This document shows positions 6,871 to 10,339 of a stretch of DNA of 10,339 bases, piece by piece; position 1 is the first letter of the stretch, and each line of letters starts with the position of its first letter. The stretch is from NCBI GenBank assembly GCA_002421865.1, contig DISE01000098.1, forward strand, positions 3,956 through 14,294, written 5' to 3'. Source of the stretch: Castellaniella sp. UBA6218. Its GTDB lineage: Bacteria; Pseudomonadota; Gammaproteobacteria; Burkholderiales; Burkholderiaceae_B. The notes under the pieces are model-generated. The model was given only the letters and a program-made list of their open reading frames with translations. It searched no databases and was not told where the DNA came from. The position numbers and the translations under genes are program-made.

Positions 6871-7747
6871 GGTGGCTGAGTGATGCGGCGTCCGGGCGCG
6901 GCGTAAGGAATGCGCGCCAGCATAGCAGGAAGGCGTCGGCACGGCCCAGGATGGGCCGGTTGCTCCAAGGGTCGTAGTCGTCCGCCGCCAGCTTGTCGAG
7001 TATCCGCAGGCCACCGTGCACTACCAGCCGCAGCTCCAGGCCGATTCTGCCCGGCAGGCGCCAGGCGAGCGGGCTGCCGGCCAGCAGGGCGCGCCGGGCC
7101 TGGCTCGCCTGTTCCCGCACGACCGACCTCCAGGCGGCGGAAGGCGGCGAGGGGGGATCGGCGCACAGCGCGTTCATGTCTTCCGGATCAAGTCCGTGGC
7201 GCGCCAGGCAGTCCAGCGGGATGTAGCAGCGGCCCTTGGCGTGATCCAGGGCCATGTCCTGGCAGAAATTGACCCGCTGCAGGCCGGTGCAGATGGCGTC
7301 GGACTGGGCCAGGTCCCCGGCGGCGGTCCGGCCGAACAAATGCAGCATCAGCCGTCCGACCGGGTCGGCCGAGCGGCGGCAATAGTCCAGCAGGGCCGGT
7401 TCGTCCGCGTAGCGGGTGACGCTCAGGTCCTGGATGAAGGCCGACAGCAGATCGAGCAGCGGCTGGATGGGCAGCCGGTGGCGCGTGACGGTGTCGCCCA
7501 GCCGGGCGAAGACCGCCCGGTCGCCGGCGGACAGGGGCGACTGGATCGATCGTCCGGCGCCCAGGTCGCGGACCGCGCCCCGCCAGGCCTCCAGCCGTTC
7601 CAGCCGCTGCTCCGGGGCGGCGTCGCCCTCGTCGGCGATGTCGTCCGCGCCGCGCGCGAAAGCGTACAGATCGCGGACCGCCGGACGCAGCCGGGCGGGC
7701 AGCAGCAAGGAAGCGACGGGGAAGTTTTCGTAGTGATCGACAGCCAT
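6860..7747 (-). CDS. hpnC: Hydroxysqualene synthase HpnC
   Basis: A 295-residue member of the squalene/phytoene synthase family. HpnC converts presqualene diphosphate to hydroxysqualene. The N-terminus VDHYENFPVASLLLP is the HpnC hallmark. The first aspartate motif is GADDIADE (D35, D36, D39); the second is NFCQDMALDHAKGRCYIP (D164, D168). Two successive family members of this kind plus hpnE downstream define the set. The start is unusually well bounded: an in-frame TAA lies at 7763-7765, only five codons upstream, with no other ATG or GTG between. No Shine-Dalgarno precedes the ATG; instead TATACT ends 8 nt upstream, so the message may be leaderless. First gene of hpnC-hpnD-hpnE, divergent from alr across 113 bases. 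The end overlaps hpnD by 11 nt. Confidence 0.95.
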   Translation of the reverse strand: MAVDHYENFPVASLLLPARLRPAVRDLYAFARGADDIADEGDAAPEQRLERLEAWRGAVRDLGAGRSIQSPLSAGDRAVFARLGDTVTRHRLPIQPLLDLLSAFIQDLSVTRYADEPALLDYCRRSADPVGRLMLHLFGRTAAGDLAQSDAICTGLQRVNFCQDMALDHAKGRCYIPLDCLARHGLDPEDMNALCADPPSPPSAAWRSVVREQASQARRALLAGSPLAWRLPGRIGLELRLVVHGGLRILDKLAADDYDPWSNRPILGRADAFLLCWRAFLTPRPDAASLSHHDA

Positions 7748-7755
7748 GATGAGGC

Positions 7756-7763
7756 AGTATACT
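7756..7763. promoter_or_regulatory. Palindromic TATACT box, candidate -10 for hpnC and possibly alr
   Basis: AGTATACT is self-complementary, so both strands read TATACT, a good sigma-70 -10 hexamer. On the minus strand it ends 8 nt before the hpnC ATG; on the plus strand it would give alr a leader of about 90 nt. Neither strand has a convincing -35 at 16-18 nt (GACCGG for hpnC, GATCGA for alr), so an activator or another sigma factor may be needed, or only one direction is real. Confidence 0.45.
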
Positions 7764-7860
7764 TAGGGCCTTTCCGAGCCGGTCGCCTGATTCCGAACAA
7801 TTTGTGCACAGACCCGGTTCCGGGGCAGCCGCTTCATTTGTCCGCTTTCCGGGGGATTTC

Positions 7861-8976
7861 ATGCCGCGTCCGATTCTGGCGACGATCGACACCGAAGCCT
7901 TGTCCCACAACCTTGGGACGGTGGCCGATCGTTTGCGGCAAGAAGCCTCCGGTGCGGCCCCCTTCATCTGGGCGGTCATCAAGGCGCGGGGCTACGGGCA
8001 CGGCATCGAGGCCGCGCTGGCGGGCTTCGGCGAGGCCGACGGCCTGGCGATGCTGGACCTGGAAGAGGCCGTGCGCTGCCGCGAACTGGGCTGGACCGGC
8101 CCGTTGCTCCTCCTCGAAGGCTTCTTCGAACCCGACGATCTCGACGCGCTGGTCCGCTACAGGATCGGCGCCGCGCTGCACTGCGCCGAACAGCTGGACA
8201 TGCTGGAATCGAGTCCGCTCGCCCGGCAGATCGACGTCTTCGTCAAATTGAACACCGGCATGCACCGGCTGGGGTTCCAGCCGCACGAATTCCGTGCGGC
8301 CCGCGATCGTGCCCTGGCCCTGCAGGCCGACGGCGTGCTGGGACAGGTCGGCGCGATGACCCATTTCGCCCGTGCCGACGACGATGCCGCCGTCACGCGG
8401 GCCCAGATCGACTGCTTCCTGAGGACGACCGACGGCCAGTCCGGCCCGGTCAGCCTGTGCAATTCGGCGGCAACCCTGACGCCCGGGCTGGCGGCGGGGA
8501 TCGCCGCCGGACCTCAATGGGTGCGCCCCGGTATCTGCCTGTACGGATCCTCGCCTTTCGCCGACCGGCCGGCCGATGCGTTCGGCCTGCGTCCCGCCAT
8601 GACCCTGTCCGCCCGGCTGATTGGCGCGCATCGGGTGCCGGCGGGCGAATCGGTGGGTTATGGGCACACCTTCCGCGCCCCACACGATATGCGGGTCGGC
8701 ATCGTCGCCTGCGGCTATGCCGATGGCTATCCGCGCCATGCGCCGACCGGGACGCCGGTTTCGGTGGGCGGGACGCGCACCCGTCTGGTCGGGCGCGTGT
8801 CCATGGACATGCTGGCCGTGGACCTGGACCCCGTGCCCGACGCGGCGGTGGGCACCCCGGTCGTGTTGTGGGGCCGGGACGGCCCGTCCGTGGATGAAGT
8901 CGCCGCCGCTTGCGGCACCATCGGTTACGAATTGCTCACCGCCGTGACCCCCCGGGTGCCGCGTCGCGTCCTGTGA
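7861..8976 (+). CDS. alr: Alanine racemase
   Basis: A 371-residue PLP enzyme (fold-type III) interconverting L- and D-alanine and so supplying D-alanine for peptidoglycan. The length is normal (about 355-390 aa). Key residues: PLP lysine K41 in AVIKARGYGHG, R222 in WVRPGICLYG, catalytic tyrosine Y267 of the second subunit in ESVGYGHTF, and SMDM at 314-317. The dimeric enzyme has an N-terminal TIM barrel followed by a C-terminal beta domain, which here begins about residue 245. The start is ATG 7861 (MPRPILATIDTEAL), with a G-rich Shine-Dalgarno at 7851-7856; a GTG at 7804 is in frame but unsupported. One oddity: the PLP-lysine motif usually reads KA(N/D)AYGHG, and here the two central residues are Arg-Gly. 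Whether it acts as biosynthetic Alr or catabolic DadX cannot be settled; no dadA is adjacent. Confidence 0.95.
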   Translation: MPRPILATIDTEALSHNLGTVADRLRQEASGAAPFIWAVIKARGYGHGIEAALAGFGEADGLAMLDLEEAVRCRELGWTGPLLLLEGFFEPDDLDALVRYRIGAALHCAEQLDMLESSPLARQIDVFVKLNTGMHRLGFQPHEFRAARDRALALQADGVLGQVGAMTHFARADDDAAVTRAQIDCFLRTTDGQSGPVSLCNSAATLTPGLAAGIAAGPQWVRPGICLYGSSPFADRPADAFGLRPAMTLSARLIGAHRVPAGESVGYGHTFRAPHDMRVGIVACGYADGYPRHAPTGTPVSVGGTRTRLVGRVSMDMLAVDLDPVPDAAVGTPVVLWGRDGPSVDEVAAACGTIGYELLTAVTPRVPRRVL

Positions 8977-8998
8977 ACCCCGGCCAGAGGAACTTTCC

Positions 8999-9715
8999 AT
9001 GAAGAACAGTTGTGTGCTCGTCACCGGCGCGACCAAGGGCATTGGCTGGGCGGTCAGCCAGCGTCTGGCGGACCAGGGTTGCCATGTCGTCGGCCTGGCC
9101 CGGCATGTGGCCGACATCGATTTTCCCGGCTACTTGTATGCCTGCGACCTGGCCAATGCCGGCGAAACCGAGGAACTGCTGCGCGTCATCCGCGAAAAGT
9201 ATCCGGTCGACGCCGTGGTGAACTGCGTGGGTCCGGCCATGCCGGAACCCTTGGGCGAGGTCGATCTGGCCTCCCTGTACCAGGCCTTCGATCTGAACGT
9301 TCGCGTGGCGGTGCAGGCGGTGCAGGCTTTCGTGCCGGGCATGAAGGCCCGCAAGTCCGGCCGCATCGTCAATCTGTGCGGCCGGGTGGTGCATGGCCAG
9401 GCCGGGCACACCAGTTACGCGGCGGCCAAGAGTGCGCTGCTGGGCTGTACCCGCACCTGGGCTCTGGAGCTGGCGCCCTACGGCGTCACGGTCAATGCGG
9501 TCTCGCCCGGCCCGGTGGAGACCGGCCTGTTCCGCGCCGAGTGCCCCGTCGGCAGCGACGCTGAAAAGGCCGTGCTGGCGACGATCCCCATGGGGCGCCT
9601 GGCCCAGGCCGACGAGGTCGCCGCCGCCGTGGTGTTCCTGCTCGGCGACGGGGCGGCCTTCATCACCGGCCAGGAACTCGGCGTGGACGGCGGCGGCAGC
9701 CTGGCGGGCCGCTGA
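8999..9715 (+). CDS. Short-chain dehydrogenase/reductase, FabG-like, lacking the usual catalytic Ser
   Basis: A 238-residue classical SDR, likely cytosolic and NAD(P)H-dependent; the substrate is unknown. The cofactor motif VTGATKGIG (G10, G14, G16) and the catalytic pair Y140 and K144 (SYAAAKSA) are intact, as are NAVSPGPVET and the C-terminal ITGQELGVDGG. Two family positions are changed: the usual NNAG reads NCVG, and the strand that normally ends with the catalytic Ser reads RIVNLCGRVV, placing Gly128 (or Cys127, depending on the gap) where Ser is expected. It may therefore be weakly active, use another residue, or serve a non-standard role. AGAGGAA at 8986-8992 precedes the ATG by 6 nt. 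It begins 22 bases after alr and shares one base with the radA start (TGATG). An automatic 3-oxoacyl-ACP reductase label would be unsupported, as no fatty-acid synthesis genes are near. Confidence 0.9.
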   Translation: MKNSCVLVTGATKGIGWAVSQRLADQGCHVVGLARHVADIDFPGYLYACDLANAGETEELLRVIREKYPVDAVVNCVGPAMPEPLGEVDLASLYQAFDLNVRVAVQAVQAFVPGMKARKSGRIVNLCGRVVHGQAGHTSYAAAKSALLGCTRTWALELAPYGVTVNAVSPGPVETGLFRAECPVGSDAEKAVLATIPMGRLAQADEVAAAVVFLLGDGAAFITGQELGVDGGGSLAGR

Positions 9716-10339
9716 TGGCCAAGGCCCGGAACCTGTTTCTCTGTTCGGATTGCGGCGGCACCACCGCCAAATGGGAAGGCCGCTGTCCGCATTGCGGTGC
9801 CTGGAACACGCTTCAGGAAACCCGCGAATCTCCGGCGGCGGCATCAGGCCACCGCTACGCGCCGCTGGCCGCCTCCACTCCGGTGCGCCGCCTGGCCGAC
9901 ATCGAGGCCCGAGAACAGGCCCGCAACCCCACGGGCATCGAGGAATTCGACCGCGTCCTGGGCGGCGGCCTGGTGGCCGGCGCCGTGGTGCTGATCGGCG
10001 GCGATCCGGGGATCGGCAAATCGACCTTGTTGCTGCAGGCGCTGGCCAGCCTGTCCGAACGCGGTCCGGTGCTCTATGTGACCGGCGAGGAATCCGCCGA
10101 ACAGGTCGCCTTGCGCGCCCAGCGCCTGGGCGTGTCGGGCGATGGCGTGGACCTGCTGGCCGAGATCCGCCTGGAACAGATCACCCAGGCCCTGGTCGAG
10201 CGCCAGCCCGGCGTGGCCGTGATCGACTCCATCCAGACCCTGTATTCCGGTGAACTGACCGCGGCGCCCGGCTCGGTGTCGCAGGTGCGCGAATGCGCGG
10301 CCCAGTTGACCCGTATCGCCAAGCAGACCGGCGTCACCC
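9715..10339 (+). CDS. radA: DNA repair protein RadA, N-terminal part (3' end outside window)
   Basis: The frame is open from ATG 9715 to the window end, giving about 208 of an expected 450-460 residues. RadA (Sms) is a RecA-like, DnaB-type ATPase that promotes branch migration of recombination intermediates. Visible parts: the N-terminal C4 zinc finger (C10, C13, C24 and C27 in FLCSDCGG and RCPHCGAWN), the NPTGIEEFDRVLGGGLV segment, Walker A GDPGIGKST at 96-104 with K102, the YVTGEES block, and Walker B VAVIDSIQT with D171. The KNRFG motif and Lon-like C-terminal domain would lie beyond the edge. The start codon shares its A with the SDR stop (TGATG) and has no strong Shine-Dalgarno, so translation is probably coupled. 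Probably the third gene of an alr-SDR-radA operon. Confidence 0.96.
   Translation, partial: MAKARNLFLCSDCGGTTAKWEGRCPHCGAWNTLQETRESPAAASGHRYAPLAASTPVRRLADIEAREQARNPTGIEEFDRVLGGGLVAGAVVLIGGDPGIGKSTLLLQALASLSERGPVLYVTGEESAEQVALRAQRLGVSGDGVDLLAEIRLEQITQALVERQPGVAVIDSIQTLYSGELTAAPGSVSQVRECAAQLTRIAKQTGVT

Noticed and set aside
6112..6879. A 255-codon plus-strand open frame opposite hpnD
   Set aside because: It mirrors HpnD codons and has no ribosome binding site or recognisable domain; hpnD is unambiguous on the other strand.
7016..8251. A 411-codon plus-strand frame spanning the hpnC antisense strand, the intergenic region and part of alr
   Set aside because: It crosses a promoter region and overlaps alr out of frame. 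The tail reads as an Arg/Ser/Trp-rich frame-shifted shadow of alr.
9393..10253. A 286-codon plus-strand frame overlapping the SDR and radA
   Set aside because: It is out of frame with both recognised proteins and consists of Arg/Pro/Gly-rich shadow sequence. The true radA frame begins at 9715 and continues past the window edge.
1..10339. Mobile element, prophage, CRISPR or defence island signatures
   Set aside because: No transposase, integrase, array, terminal repeat or toxin-antitoxin pair is visible; all genes are housekeeping or common metabolic genes with similar composition.

Overview
This window is GC-rich, densely packed bacterial chromosome. The gene content (hom-thrC, arginase with ornithine cyclodeaminase, hpnCDE, alr near radA) and the protein sequences suggest a betaproteobacterium of the order Burkholderiales, plausibly family Alcaligenaceae (Bordetella/Achromobacter relatives). 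That placement is inferred from recalled family resemblance, not from a search. There are eleven protein-coding genes, two of them cut by the window edges. I see no tRNA, rRNA, CRISPR array, insertion sequence or prophage. No stretch over 300 bases lacks a gene; the longest gap is the 138-base divergent region at 2445-2582.

Layout. (1) Positions 1-1976, plus strand: the 3' part of homoserine dehydrogenase (hom, ACT domain included) runs into threonine synthase (thrC), which starts at TTG inside the hom stop codon. (2) Positions 2019-4650, arginine catabolism: an Lrp/AsnC regulator on the minus strand diverges from ornithine cyclodeaminase (ocd) and arginase (rocF) on the plus strand. The shared promoter region carries a perfect 6-bp-arm palindrome that is a good candidate operator. 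Arginase makes ornithine and urea; the cyclodeaminase turns ornithine into proline and ammonia. (3) Positions 4700-7747, minus strand: hpnC-hpnD-hpnE, overlapping end to end, encode the three-step bacterial route from farnesyl diphosphate to squalene, which usually feeds hopanoid synthesis. (4) Positions 7861-10339, plus strand: alanine racemase (alr), a short-chain dehydrogenase/reductase, and the N-terminal part of RadA, tightly spaced as one probable operon.

Most of this is ordinary metabolism, and I found no convincing undescribed system. The points most worth checking are: the SDR, which has Gly where the catalytic Ser is expected but keeps Tyr and Lys; the start of hpnC, which lies 8 nt from a TATACT box with no Shine-Dalgarno and looks leaderless; that box itself, which is an 8-bp palindrome readable in both directions between hpnC and alr; the Lrp-ocd-rocF operator region; and an altered PLP-lysine motif in alanine racemase.
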